Positions 8,680-17,942 of a stretch of DNA of 64,000 bases are shown here, piece by piece; position 1 is the stretch's first letter, and every line of letters starts with the position of its first letter. Source of the DNA: Pontibacter sp. SGAir0037 (GTDB lineage: Bacteria; Bacteroidota; Bacteroidia; Cytophagales; Hymenobacteraceae). The position numbers and the translations under genes were made by a program. The stretch is from contig NZ_CP028092.1 in the NCBI RefSeq assembly GCF_005491705.1, positions 1,426,001 through 1,490,000 of the forward strand. The letters run 5' to 3'. The notes under the pieces were generated by a model. That model ran no database searches and was not told the origin of the DNA. It was given only the letters and a program-made list of their open reading frames with translations.

Positions 8680-9003
8680 TTATGCCAGTGGCCTGGGAGG
8701 ATGCCACAGCGAAAAGGTATAATGCGAAACTCGCATTTCGGGATAAGTAACAGGGCGTGTCTGAGGTTTAACTAAAGCCCTGAAAATAAATCGCTCGGGT
8801 TCTACTTTTATAGTATAGGTAGCACAGCATCCGCAACCGCAGAAAACCGGACAGGAATCGTCGTGAAAAGCAGAGTGACCGGTGGTGTCGGCAGTAGAAA
8901 CCAGGTTTGGATGATGCTCGCTTTTTTCCATTATTTTATCGGTGCACGGCAGGCATGCCATCCAGAGCAAATAAATAGAAAAGCCAAGCGCCCAGAATTT
9001 CAT
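8680..9003 (-). CDS. DUF6660-like cysteine-rich envelope protein of metal-efflux locus
   Basis: A 107-residue protein when started at ATG 9003 (MKFWALGFSIYLLWMACLPC). A hydrophobic leader is followed by a His-rich stretch (HHPNLVSTADTTGHSAFHDD) and the cluster CPVFCGCGCC. The combination of leader, His residues and CxCxCC cluster matches the small DUF6660 proteins found in front of CusA/CzcA operons in Bacteroidota, which is the position it has here. It probably binds metal in the periplasm or membrane; that is inference. The frame could start 12 codons earlier, but the extension lacks signal-peptide character. Confidence 0.75.
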   Translation of the reverse strand: MKFWALGFSIYLLWMACLPCTDKIMEKSEHHPNLVSTADTTGHSAFHDDSCPVFCGCGCCATYTIKVEPERFIFRALVKPQTRPVTYPEMRVSHYTFSLWHPPRPLA

Positions 9004-9248
9004 AGCACAAATATAGCCACTCCCCTTAAAAGACAGCACGCTTTGCTGTAATTCATAATCATTTTAAACAATGTTATAACTTTATTAGAGTAATAAATAG
9101 CCGACTCTACTGCTGCTGAAAATAGAATCGATTACTGGGGAGCTCTTTTTATTAGGTATAGTAAATATTTTTTAAAGCTGATAATCAATATAATAGATAA
9201 TGCAGGACCGGCTTTTCAAAAAAAATGCAGAAATTTAGAACACCTCAG

Positions 9249-9278
9249 GCAACCTCCTGCCTGGGGCATGCATCTAAA
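9249..9278 (+). promoter_or_regulatory. Possible ECF promoter of the sigma-factor operon
   Basis: GGCAACCTC at 9248-9256 and CATCTAAA at 9271-9278 with a 14-nt spacer resemble the small-RNA promoters (GTAACYTT, 15 nt, CGTATAAA) and ECF promoters in general. It lies about 75 nt before the sigma gene start, which fits autoregulation. The rest of the 9004-9353 gap is AT-rich and has a 17-bp palindrome at 9081-9097 (TTTATTA-GAG-TAATAAA) and no gene. Confidence 0.4.
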
Positions 9279-9353
9279 AGACAAAGAGCAGCGAAAAAGC
9301 TGAGATTTTGAAGCCGGAATTAAAGAAGCGAATTTGTAAAAATTTTACCCAGC

Positions 9354-9887
9354 GTGACAGAAGCAGAATTGATAGCAGGTTGCCGTAAGGCTGACAGTAA
9401 AGCGCAGAAGTTTCTGTACGAACGCTTTGCTTCTCCAATGTACGGCGTTTGTATGCGCTACCTGAAAAACGAAATGGATGCGGAAGAAGCCTTGCTGAAT
9501 GGATTTATGAAAATTTACCAGAACATAGGCCGGTTTGAAGCTAAAGGAAGTTTTGAAGGATGGGTAAGACGCATTATGGTAAATGAAGCATTAGGCTTTC
9601 TTAGAAAAAAAGAACCGATGCACATGGCTATAGATGATAGCCATATACAAGTAGCCGGTACCGGCACTGCCGATCATGATATCAATGAAGGCGAATTGCT
9701 GGAGCTGCTACGAACTTTACCGGCTGGTTACCGTGCTGTATTTAACCTGTATGCTATTGAAGGGTTTTCCCATAAAGAAATCGCCGATATGCTGGATATA
9801 ACAGAAGGCACTTCAAAATCGCAGTTGAGCAAAGCGCGCGCTATGTTACAGAAAAGATTAACAGGCCAGGAGGCCATTGCAAGTTAA
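9354..9887 (+). CDS. ECF (sigma-70 family) RNA polymerase sigma factor
   Basis: A 177-residue group IV sigma factor. Region 2 covers about residues 15-85 (FLYERFASPMYGVCMRYL, then DAEEALLNGFMKIY and SFEGWVRRIMVNEALGFLRK). Region 4 covers about 120-172 and holds the helix-turn-helix (GFSHKEIADMLDITEGTSKSQL). The start is GTG at 9354; no ATG occurs in frame nearby upstream. It is followed 17 nt later by an anti-sigma-like membrane protein and then an outer-membrane protein, so it likely reads an envelope signal and may control this operon. Confidence 0.92.
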   Translation: MTEAELIAGCRKADSKAQKFLYERFASPMYGVCMRYLKNEMDAEEALLNGFMKIYQNIGRFEAKGSFEGWVRRIMVNEALGFLRKKEPMHMAIDDSHIQVAGTGTADHDINEGELLELLRTLPAGYRAVFNLYAIEGFSHKEIADMLDITEGTSKSQLSKARAMLQKRLTGQEAIAS

Positions 9888-9894
9888 GTATTAG

Positions 9895-9900
9895 GAGGAT
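9895..9900 (+). promoter_or_regulatory. Strong Shine-Dalgarno of the anti-sigma-like gene
   Basis: AGGAGG eight or so bases before ATG 9905. Bacteroidota genes usually lack strong Shine-Dalgarno sites, so this one is noteworthy and fixes the start. Confidence 0.6.
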
Positions 9901-9904
9901 AAAC

Positions 9905-10759
9905 ATGAAACCTGAAGAAATAGACAAATTATTTGGAGAGCGACTGAGAAACTCAGCTCCCACTCCACCTGCCGATCTCTGGAACAGGTTGCAGGAGCGC
10001 ATGGAGGCCGAAAACCTCACGGAGAAGAAAGAAGAAAAACGCGGTGGCTTTATGATGTGGGTAAACAATTATGCGGCGGCGGCTGCCGTAACTGTTTGCT
10101 TATCAGTTGGGGCTACGTTTTATGTGATACAACAAAATAATACTGCTACAACCGATGCTACTATAGCTCAGGCAGATGAACAAGAAAAGTCAGCTGTTGC
10201 TGACAAGCCTGCCGGTACCACAGCACCAATAGCCGTAGCGCCTGTTCAGGAAGCGGCTCCGGAAGCAGAGGTTGCAGATAAAACACCTGCAACTGTTGCT
10301 CCGGAAACCAGACACGAATCTATGGCCAAGGTAAGCCCGAAGGCTGCTGATGCTTCTGCCAAAGCAGATGAGCGGGAATGGCGGGCTACGCCACAGCCGC
10401 ATAAGATAAGTCAGCTGGCTACAAAAGAGCAGGAAGTTAAACCTGTTTTTACAGAGGAGGCACTTGCCAAACTACCTGAAACACCCGTTGCTTTTGCATC
10501 TGCGGCACCTATTGAAATTGTAATCAAGCGTTCTGCCAATCCTGTGGCTTCGGCCGGGCATGCCCCAGCTGCAGAAGCGGAAGATGACCTCAACGGATTT
10601 GAGAAAAAACAGCGACTGGCTAAAAACATCTTCAAGCAGGTTGTAAACCTCTCTAACGGCGAGCGGGTGGAGCTGAAAGAGCTAGGTATAAATGCTGATA
10701 AGATCGCACTCGAAACGCAAATCGGTAAACAAAAAATTTCAAAAGTTATCAATCTCTAA
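9905..10759 (+). CDS. Anti-sigma-like single-span membrane protein
   Basis: A 284-residue protein. The N-terminal cytoplasmic segment (EIDKLFGERLRNSAPTPP followed by DLWNRLQERM) is of the type seen next to ECF sigma genes in Bacteroidota. A single membrane span lies at about residues 54-76 (YAAAAAVTVCLSVGATFYV). A long Ala/Pro/Glu-rich periplasmic linker and a small C-terminal region follow. Position directly after the sigma gene and topology suggest that it sequesters the sigma factor until an envelope signal arrives. It lacks a recognisable zinc-binding anti-sigma motif, so the function is inferred. Confidence 0.6.
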   Translation: MKPEEIDKLFGERLRNSAPTPPADLWNRLQERMEAENLTEKKEEKRGGFMMWVNNYAAAAAVTVCLSVGATFYVIQQNNTATTDATIAQADEQEKSAVADKPAGTTAPIAVAPVQEAAPEAEVADKTPATVAPETRHESMAKVSPKAADASAKADEREWRATPQPHKISQLATKEQEVKPVFTEEALAKLPETPVAFASAAPIEIVIKRSANPVASAGHAPAAEAEDDLNGFEKKQRLAKNIFKQVVNLSNGERVELKELGINADKIALETQIGKQKISKVINL

Positions 10760-10771
10760 CCTACAAATACC

Positions 10772-11893
10772 ATGAAACGAATAATGCTACTTCTAACAGC
10801 CATTATACTGGCTGCAGCTACAGGTGTGTCGGCTAAAGGCGGACTTACCGTGGGACAACGCTTCGGCACGCAGGATACTATCGTTGTAAAAATGCCAAAC
10901 GGCGCTAAAATGATACTCCAGGTGGAAAATATGCAGCAGTTGAAATCTTTCCAGACATTCAGTCTCGATTCGCTGATGCGTGTTGTAAATGAATATGTAC
11001 AAAAGACTGAGAGACTGCAGGGAAATGGAGCATCCAACACTACCGTAACTGTTACTCCTTCGGGCAATGGCACCTCCGACCAGGTAGTGGTTACAGTGGA
11101 AGAAAAGTCAGGTGACGGCAAGGTTACAAAGGAAAGACACGAGGTTCGCATCAACAAGGTGTTTAAAGTAGATGTGGAAGTAGAGGAAGGTGGAGATACT
11201 TCCCGTGTAAAGATAAACTTTCCGACAAGAGCTGAACGTGATAGCACAAGAGCTAAACAGAAAGAAGATCGCTACAAGGCAACCCGCTTTAACTTTGACA
11301 TGGATCTCGGGTTAAATGCATTGGCAAACAATAACGATGCACAGGCTGTGCCTGATCTTAGCACGATGGGTTCCCGCTACGTAGCCCTGAACTATCACCT
11401 CTTGTCGCAGGTTGGTGGTCGCAGAAGCCCTTTCTACATCGTATCTGGTTTGGAGTTCGCCTTTAACAACTATATGTTTGATGGCAACATCTGGCCACGT
11501 GACGTAAATGATGTAACTTCCTTTGAGCGCATGACAGATATAAGTATACAGAAATCAAAGATCACATCTTCCAGTGTAAATGTGCCTTTGATGGCGATGC
11601 TTAAATTCAAAGGCAACAGAGGAAAAGATGGGTTCCATATTGGTGTAGGCGGGTTCGGAGGCTACCGTTTAGGTGCTCACAGCAAGGTGAAGTATACGGA
11701 GGATGGCCGTAACCGCAAAGATAAAGACCGCAACAACTTTAACCTGACAGACTTTCAGTATGGTGCAACAGGAGTTATAGGTTATAATGATCTTACCCTG
11801 TTCGCAAAATATAATGCCAACACCCTGTTCAAAGAGAATCGCGGACCAGAGTCAAATGTGGTTAGCTTCGGTTTCAGATTGTTCTTCGACTAA
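10772..11893 (+). CDS. Outer-membrane beta-barrel protein (PorT/OmpW-like) of the sigma operon
   Basis: A 373-residue protein with a signal peptide (MKRIMLLLTAIILAAATGVSA). A soluble region with an acidic stretch (DVEVEEGG) precedes a beta-barrel from about residue 170 to the end, with alternating aromatic strands and a terminal GFRLFFD ending in aromatic residues, as outer-membrane barrels do. It begins 12 nt after the anti-sigma-like gene and the operon ends at the strong terminator at 11913. A role as sigma target or sensed component of the envelope is inference. Confidence 0.7.
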   Translation: MKRIMLLLTAIILAAATGVSAKGGLTVGQRFGTQDTIVVKMPNGAKMILQVENMQQLKSFQTFSLDSLMRVVNEYVQKTERLQGNGASNTTVTVTPSGNGTSDQVVVTVEEKSGDGKVTKERHEVRINKVFKVDVEVEEGGDTSRVKINFPTRAERDSTRAKQKEDRYKATRFNFDMDLGLNALANNNDAQAVPDLSTMGSRYVALNYHLLSQVGGRRSPFYIVSGLEFAFNNYMFDGNIWPRDVNDVTSFERMTDISIQKSKITSSSVNVPLMAMLKFKGNRGKDGFHIGVGGFGGYRLGAHSKVKYTEDGRNRKDKDRNNFNLTDFQYGATGVIGYNDLTLFAKYNANTLFKENRGPESNVVSFGFRLFFD

Positions 11894-11912
11894 ATAGAAG
11901 CAACATAACCTG

Positions 11913-11947
11913 AAAAAGCAGGACCTGCCATAGGTCCTGCTTTTTTT
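11913..11947. terminator. Bidirectional terminator between the convergent sigma operon and methyltransferase gene
   Basis: The stem AAAAAGCAGGACCT (11913-11926) pairs with 11932-11945, with A and T runs on the two sides, so it serves both strands. Confidence 0.9.
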
Positions 11948-12692
11948 ATGAAGTATGCCTTCTGAAATTATCTACAATAATAGCAGTTGCAGTTGCTACG
12001 TTCAGCGATTCCGCCTGTCCGAAGGCAGGTATTTTGAGCAGGTGGTTTAAATGTTGAGAAACAGCTGGTCGTATGCCATTCGCTTCGTTGCCCATCAGAA
12101 TAACTCCGGTAGGCTCTAATTGCATGGTGTGAATATTGTCGCCTGCCAGTGAGGCCCCGTAGATCTGTACATGATCCGTATGTTGTTTTACCCACTCTTC
12201 CAGGTTTACATAATGCACCTTTACCCGTGTAAATGATCCCATGGTAGCCGATATAACTTTTGGGTTATAAAAATCAGCACAATTTTCGGAGCAAATAACC
12301 GTATCTATACCGTACCAGTCGGCAATCCGGATAATGGTTCCCAGGTTTCCTGGATCGCGGATATCGTCGAGCGCAATAACAAGATCAGATGGTTTTACTT
12401 GTAAAGGAGGCAGATTGGGAATACTGGCAACTGCCAGGGCGGCATTGTTACTGGCAAAAGTGCCGGCTTTTACCAATTCCTGTTCTGTTGCAATATCGTA
12501 TGCCAAGCCCAGCAACTCCTGCCTGTGCTCTTTCTCAAAGTCGGCTGTTATGAAGAGGTGTTGCAACTGAAAATCAGAATGAAGCAATTCGGTCACGCTT
12601 TTTGCTCCCTCCACCACAAAGGCTTGGTGTTGATTCCTGTATTTCTTTACTTGCAACGAATTTATATACTTACTTACTGCTTTCGACAACAT
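11946..12692 (-). CDS. TrmH/SpoU-family RNA 2'-O-methyltransferase
   Basis: About 248 residues. An N-terminal substrate-binding domain (LSKAVSKYINSLQVKKYR, then FVVEGAKSVTELL) is followed by a SPOUT knot domain with the three family motifs: DDIRDPGNLGTIIRIADWYG, ILMGNEANGI and SLNVATATAII. It methylates a ribose in rRNA or tRNA using S-adenosylmethionine; the exact target cannot be read from sequence. I start at ATG 12692, the usual family start. The open frame goes to 12716 and would then overlap the divergent gene by 10 nt. Confidence 0.9.
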   Translation of the reverse strand: MLSKAVSKYINSLQVKKYRNQHQAFVVEGAKSVTELLHSDFQLQHLFITADFEKEHRQELLGLAYDIATEQELVKAGTFASNNAALAVASIPNLPPLQVKPSDLVIALDDIRDPGNLGTIIRIADWYGIDTVICSENCADFYNPKVISATMGSFTRVKVHYVNLEEWVKQHTDHVQIYGASLAGDNIHTMQLEPTGVILMGNEANGIRPAVSQHLNHLLKIPAFGQAESLNVATATAIIVDNFRRHTS

Positions 12693-12706
12693 AGCTGACT
12701 TTACGT

Positions 12707-15133
12707 TTGAAGCCACGATTTTACATATTCGGTCTGTTAATTACAATTTTTAGCATTGTATCCTGTGTTCCAACCAGGCATTTAGCTGAAGATGAACAGC
12801 TTTTATTAAGTATAGACCCAAAGGGTTTAGATAATATTGAGAGAGTTTCCATTGAGGCATTGTACCAGCAAAGGCCTAACAGAACCTTTCTGGGTTCAAC
12901 GCCGCTGCTATCACTCTATTATTTTGGCGTAAAGTTCTATGACCCTCAGAAAATACAGGAACGGATTGACACACAAGAGAACCGCTTCGAACGCAAAATA
13001 GCAGAGGCTGGTACTGATACCGCAAAAGTAAGACGCCTGCAGGCCCGGATGGAAAGCCGGGTAGACCGCTTGCAGGATCGGAAAGAAAACGGCAACTTCC
13101 TGATGCAGGTAGGTGAACCACCAGCTATTTACGATTCCACACGCATGGCCCAAACTATGAATCAGGTGGATATTTATTTAAATTCTAAAGGCTACTTTGA
13201 GCATAACTCAGACTTTCAGAAGCGTGAAAAAGGAAAAAAAGTACATGTAACGCTGCAAATAAATGAAAATGAGCCTTACCGGTACACTAAAATAGATTAT
13301 GGCATACAGGATACCGCCGTACTTCGCCTGGTGCAATCGCGGGAAAACAGGTCATTGATAAAGTTAGGAGATATATACGATGAAGATATACTTACCCTGG
13401 AGCGGGATCGGCTAAATGAGCTGTTGCGGAACAGGGGCTATTTTGAGTTTTCACGTGCCTACATCTATTTTGACGTAGATTCCAGCAGTACCACCCACAG
13501 CATAGCGCTTAAAACAGTAATCCAGAACCCGGAGAACAGGAACTCGCACCCGGTATATACCATCGCAAATGTTTACTTTAAAACGGATGCAGATCGTTTT
13601 GGCATACCGCGTGACACCATTGTACATGAAGGCATCAATTATATTGCTTACAGACATGCTTTCTCACCCAGGATGCTTGATCAGAAACTGGATGTGTATC
13701 CCGGAGACAGGTACAGCCAAAGGAGGACAGCCACTACCCAACGAAGGTTATCAGAACTGGATGTGTTTCAGTTTAACAATATCGTATATAGTCGCTTAGC
13801 AGACACTGCCGATAGCTCAACATATAAGCTGAATGCCTTTGTTAATGCGACGCCCTCCAGCAGGTTTCAAGAAACAGCTGAAATAGGGTTGAATTACACA
13901 GAACGAAGGCCTGGGCCTTTCGCCAGTGCCCGTTTGCGTGTAAGGAACATTTTCGGAGGCGCAGAGAACTTGGATATAGGAGCACGTTTTGGTTTTGAAG
14001 GACAGGTAAATATTTCAGATCCACAGCAAACTGTAATGATCAGAGAATATGGAGGAGATTTAGCTTTATCATTTCCTTCTTTCCTTTTTCCATTTGTAGG
14101 AAGAAAGCTTTTTGTTAATAATAATCCGCGTACCAGGCTTTATACAGGGTACACGAATGTTAACCGATCTGAGTATGAGCGATTAAATTACGAATTATCA
14201 CTTGATTACATTTTGCAACGCTCTCAGTCTCCTCTGCAACCACCAGCTTTACAATACGTTTTTTCTCCTGTCAACATCAACATTGTAAATGTTAATAGGA
14301 TAGATTCTACCTTTTATAGAGATCTGGATTCTTTAAGCTACGGGAATAAATCACTCCTGGAGAGCTTTCGGAGCGGCTTCATTTCCTATCTCTCTTTCAA
14401 CTTGATATACAATACCAATGATTTTATACAGTCCAGAGATGCTAAATATTTCAGAGGTCTGGTAGAAGTAGGAGGACTCTCTCAGCAGCTGGGAGTTGAT
14501 CTTGATTTTCTTGGTCTTCGTACCTTTCGCTACGCAAAATTTAATGCTGACTACAGACGTTATATCCCACTTGGGGAGAAGAGGTTCTTTGTATATCGTT
14601 TCAATTCAGGAATTGCACTGCCTATTTTTGGTGGTGACATAATTCCATACGATAAGTATTTCTTTGCAGGTGGAGGTACTAGTGTAAGAGCTTGGCAACC
14701 AAGGCGACTTGGTCCTGGATCTGTTTCATCTTCAATTTTATCGGAAGATAACCGGGAAAATACTTTCTTGCCTGAACAACCTGGAGAAATTATTGTGGAA
14801 GGGAGTGCTGAGTACAGATTCAATATGGTAGGTTTACTAAATGGTGCTTTTTTTGTTGATTTTGGTAATGTGTGGTGGATTAAGGAGAATAGTAGTAGAC
14901 CTGGCGGAGACTTTAAATTTGACCGGTTCTATAAGGAGTTAGCCGTAGGCACCGGTTTTGGATTGCGTTTCGATTTCTCTGTTTTGATACTACGTTTCGA
15001 TTTTGCTACCAAAGTATATGATCCTGCTGCGGCTTCGGGTAGTAAGTTTGTTTTAGATAATTTCCGTTTCGGCGACTTCTTCACGCGAGGAAACCAAGGC
15101 TCTTTAAATATCGGTATAGGATATCCATTCTAA
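12707..15133 (+). CDS. BamA/TamA-family outer-membrane assembly protein
   Basis: An 808-residue Omp85-type protein. The leader (IFGLLITIFSIVSCVPTRHL) has a lipoprotein Cys near 20. A coiled region (residues ~85-130) precedes POTRA-like repeats, and the C-terminal half is a 16-stranded-type barrel with motifs such as FFAGGGTSVRAW and a terminal GIGYPF ending in an aromatic residue. This lipid-anchored TamA-like class is common in Bacteroidota besides the essential BamA. It probably helps insert or secrete outer-membrane proteins. It is divergent from the methyltransferase gene. Confidence 0.87.
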   Translation: MKPRFYIFGLLITIFSIVSCVPTRHLAEDEQLLLSIDPKGLDNIERVSIEALYQQRPNRTFLGSTPLLSLYYFGVKFYDPQKIQERIDTQENRFERKIAEAGTDTAKVRRLQARMESRVDRLQDRKENGNFLMQVGEPPAIYDSTRMAQTMNQVDIYLNSKGYFEHNSDFQKREKGKKVHVTLQINENEPYRYTKIDYGIQDTAVLRLVQSRENRSLIKLGDIYDEDILTLERDRLNELLRNRGYFEFSRAYIYFDVDSSSTTHSIALKTVIQNPENRNSHPVYTIANVYFKTDADRFGIPRDTIVHEGINYIAYRHAFSPRMLDQKLDVYPGDRYSQRRTATTQRRLSELDVFQFNNIVYSRLADTADSSTYKLNAFVNATPSSRFQETAEIGLNYTERRPGPFASARLRVRNIFGGAENLDIGARFGFEGQVNISDPQQTVMIREYGGDLALSFPSFLFPFVGRKLFVNNNPRTRLYTGYTNVNRSEYERLNYELSLDYILQRSQSPLQPPALQYVFSPVNINIVNVNRIDSTFYRDLDSLSYGNKSLLESFRSGFISYLSFNLIYNTNDFIQSRDAKYFRGLVEVGGLSQQLGVDLDFLGLRTFRYAKFNADYRRYIPLGEKRFFVYRFNSGIALPIFGGDIIPYDKYFFAGGGTSVRAWQPRRLGPGSVSSSILSEDNRENTFLPEQPGEIIVEGSAEYRFNMVGLLNGAFFVDFGNVWWIKENSSRPGGDFKFDRFYKELAVGTGFGLRFDFSVLILRFDFATKVYDPAAASGSKFVLDNFRFGDFFTRGNQGSLNIGIGYPF

Positions 15134-15475
15134 ACAAACAAAGCTGAAGCAACTTATAGATATAATAATACCAAGAAATAATGACGTGAGAAAGCCTCTT
15201 CGCAGGCAAAAACATCTCCAGTTGCTTTCCCTTTTTTTACGTTTTGTCTTAGCAGTAAAAAGCATTCTACCCTCCTCCCTTATACATCTACTTAAAAATT
15301 CAGCAATTTTATTGAAAATTATTCTGATCAGCTTGCTGATAATTTAACAGAATAATTTAGTTTTGAGTAACAATTAACCAGATAATCAGCTTATTGCATT
15401 TATCTTATAAATTGTTACAAATTATTTGCATGAACTTGAGTAAATGCAAATAAACGCACCTAACCCTACTACAGT
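15134..15475. other. 342-nt gene-free gap with nested inverted repeat
   Basis: No ORF. A perfect 11-bp inverted repeat, AAATTATTCTG (15316-15326) with CAGAATAATTT (15348-15358), encloses a second one, ATCAGC with GCTGAT. It could be an operator or a terminator-like stem before the secreted-protein gene. No clear promoter boxes were identified. Confidence 0.45.
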
Positions 15476-17893
15476 ATGAAACAATCTTTATGCAAACTAT
15501 TTTTTGTAGTGTTGCTGGTGCCCTTGCTTGTTCATGCAGAGGGTTCTAAACAACTCACTCCCAATACAACTACTAACGGTTCGACTGATTTCAATAACAC
15601 CTCTGTTGGTTATTTGCAGCATGATGATGGAAGCATCTCAAACGGTTTTTTAAAACCCAGTACCTGGACTTTAGGCAATACCAGGTTTACCGAGGATTAT
15701 CGTTTGTATGTGAGGCTCAAGCCTGGAGAGACTGTATATTATGGCGTCAGGAGGATTAAGACCAACGAAACTGCTACTCAAAGCAATCTGATCCTGACAC
15801 TAAAATATGGTACTGGTGCCGGAACACAGGTTAACACAACAACTTTAACCCGAAATACTAATTCCACAAACCAGAGCTCACTGAATACTGGTCAGAATGG
15901 CGTAATTGGCTCTACGGCACAAGCACGTAACGGACCAAACTATGGTGGCAGAACCAATGGTTATAGTGCCATCTCCTATACTAATAATACAGGCGTTACC
16001 CATGACTTTTACCTCGAATTTACCCAGGTAGGTGAAAGTACTATGTCTTCTCAAGCTAAGAAGAGCTGGTACGACTTGTGGGATATGACGGTTGTAGGAA
16101 CGGATAACAGGGAGAAGCCGGGTCGGGTGTATTCTAAGTACTGGTCTTTTACTGCCGGAGCTGCGAACCATGTGCTTTCCAGCACTTTTGCTTTCTTTCC
16201 GCTTATACCTAATCAGATTGATGGTGCTACCTACTATGTGAAGAAAATTACTTTGGCAGGTATGCGGCCCTTCGGCTTCAGGTTTGTAACTAATGAGTAT
16301 GGATCTACTCCTGCTTTTGGAACAACCTTCCAGGAGCGGCGCAAGAGCCAGATTGGCCAGTCTGACTATTCTCAGTACATGAATTTCGTAAATAATCCGG
16401 ATGAGGAAATGTGGCCCAGTGCCGACGACCCGGAATTCTCTTTTTCTGCTGAAACTGTATGTGACAGTGGGAATCCGACTGTAGAGTTTACCAGCGAAGC
16501 CAAAGTAGCCTCTAATTTTATGGTGCAAATAGACGTAAACGGAGATGGCTATAAACCCAATACTGCTGATGTATTAATCGAAAGGTCCTTTACGGCAGGT
16601 AAGCATACACTTATCTGGAACGGAAGGGATGCTTATGGAAGTGCTGTGCCCAGTGGCACCAAACTAAATTATACTTATAAAAGCTATACTTCACCCATGA
16701 ATTTCCCGGTGTACGATGCCGAAGGAAATGCCAAAGGGTTTAAATCTGAAAATGTACGGCCTGTACCCAGTACTGTTAATGATTATCTGTACTGGGATGA
16801 TAGTAACCTGAACCAGGCGAAATTCAGTAGTGAGCTAAATGGCTTTAACGCCAGCCAAGGTGCGCACTTATGGGGTGCTACAGCTGATGATGGAGATGCA
16901 CTTACCATTAACACATGGGCCTATGGCTTTACTTTTACCGAGAGCGGTGTGCTTACCTTTACCTATGATTGTTCGGCCGATGTGGGTGTAACCAATACTG
17001 TCAGTTCCAAGCCTGCCTATTATGTTGGGGATGTGTTAAAGTATACCGTGGTTGTGCAGAACTTTGGCCCAAATACGGCCACTAATGTTGTGGTTACAGA
17101 TCTTTTACCGGCTTCACTTACCTTTCAGAGTTATACAGCTTCCAATGGAAGTAATGTGTACGATCCGGCAACAGGTAAGTGGATGATTGGTAGCTTATTG
17201 CTTGGTGAAAGCAGGACTTTAGTCATTTATGCCATCATCAATGATAATGCAACTATCACGACTACAGCTGTTCAATCTCATACCGAACCTGACCTGGTTA
17301 CTGGCAATAACAGTGCATCCAATACCATTACAGCAGCGGTTAACCCTCTGCCGGTTTCATGGCTTTATTTCAATGCCCAATCAGGCGCAAAGGGTGTCTG
17401 GCTGGAATGGGCAACTTATTCGGAAATTAATAACGTCTACTTTGCCATTGAGCGAAGCCTTGATGGCATGGCTTTTACTGCAGTGGGCCAGGTACAGGCG
17501 GCTAAAACTACTAACCAACAGGTTACCTACTCTTTTCATGATTCCAAAGCACCGGCTGGTGAGAAATATTACAGAATTAAGCAGGTTGATGCAGACGGAT
17601 CCTTTGAATACAGTAAGATTGTCGTCCTCTATTCCGCTGCAGTAGGTTACACCGATCCATTGGCAGTGGCACCCAATCCGGCTCATGATGAAGCACATAT
17701 TGATTTGAGAAGAAGACCTGCCGGAGTTTATGCTTTGAAAGTGTATCGTACAGATGGACGTGAAGTTTCTGAGTATGAGCTGCAGGGTGGTGAAGATAAT
17801 AAGCTTGATGTAAGCCAGTTGCAGCAAGGGCAATACATACTACAGCTCATTGGGGAAGAAAGTGCAGAAACTCTGCGGATGATAAAACTTTAA
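15476..17893 (+). CDS. Secreted DUF11-domain protein with type IX secretion sorting domain
   Basis: An 805-residue protein with a signal peptide (SLCKLFFVVLLVPLLVHAEG). A Thr/Asn-rich N-terminal region is followed by a FlgD-like segment around residues 360-400 (GKHTLIWNGRDAYGSAVPSG), a DUF11 repeat at about 505-620 (SYTA, GPNTATNVVVTDLLPASL) and a C-terminal T9SS type A sorting domain from about 720 (VAPNPAHDEAHI; LDVSQLQQGQYILQL). It is exported through the Sec system, then through the type IX system to the cell surface. No catalytic domain was recognised; it is likely a surface or adhesion protein. Confidence 0.85.
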   Translation: MKQSLCKLFFVVLLVPLLVHAEGSKQLTPNTTTNGSTDFNNTSVGYLQHDDGSISNGFLKPSTWTLGNTRFTEDYRLYVRLKPGETVYYGVRRIKTNETATQSNLILTLKYGTGAGTQVNTTTLTRNTNSTNQSSLNTGQNGVIGSTAQARNGPNYGGRTNGYSAISYTNNTGVTHDFYLEFTQVGESTMSSQAKKSWYDLWDMTVVGTDNREKPGRVYSKYWSFTAGAANHVLSSTFAFFPLIPNQIDGATYYVKKITLAGMRPFGFRFVTNEYGSTPAFGTTFQERRKSQIGQSDYSQYMNFVNNPDEEMWPSADDPEFSFSAETVCDSGNPTVEFTSEAKVASNFMVQIDVNGDGYKPNTADVLIERSFTAGKHTLIWNGRDAYGSAVPSGTKLNYTYKSYTSPMNFPVYDAEGNAKGFKSENVRPVPSTVNDYLYWDDSNLNQAKFSSELNGFNASQGAHLWGATADDGDALTINTWAYGFTFTESGVLTFTYDCSADVGVTNTVSSKPAYYVGDVLKYTVVVQNFGPNTATNVVVTDLLPASLTFQSYTASNGSNVYDPATGKWMIGSLLLGESRTLVIYAIINDNATITTTAVQSHTEPDLVTGNNSASNTITAAVNPLPVSWLYFNAQSGAKGVWLEWATYSEINNVYFAIERSLDGMAFTAVGQVQAAKTTNQQVTYSFHDSKAPAGEKYYRIKQVDADGSFEYSKIVVLYSAAVGYTDPLAVAPNPAHDEAHIDLRRRPAGVYALKVYRTDGREVSEYELQGGEDNKLDVSQLQQGQYILQLIGEESAETLRMIKL

Positions 17894-17896
17894 ATT

Positions 17897-17941
17897 AAGG
17901 GGCAGCGGCCGCTAAATATAAAGAAGCAGCTGCCCTTTATT
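17897..17941. terminator. Bidirectional terminator between convergent genes
   Basis: AAGGGGCAGC (17897-17906) pairs with GCTGCCCTTT (17929-17938). T-rich sequence follows on the + strand. It separates the T9SS protein gene from the E1 gene. Confidence 0.75.
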
Positions 17942-17942
17942 T

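Noticed and set aside
15878..16528. A 216-codon open frame on the - strand
   Set aside because: It lies wholly opposite the T9SS cargo gene, has no protein-like motifs and runs antisense to a clear coding frame.
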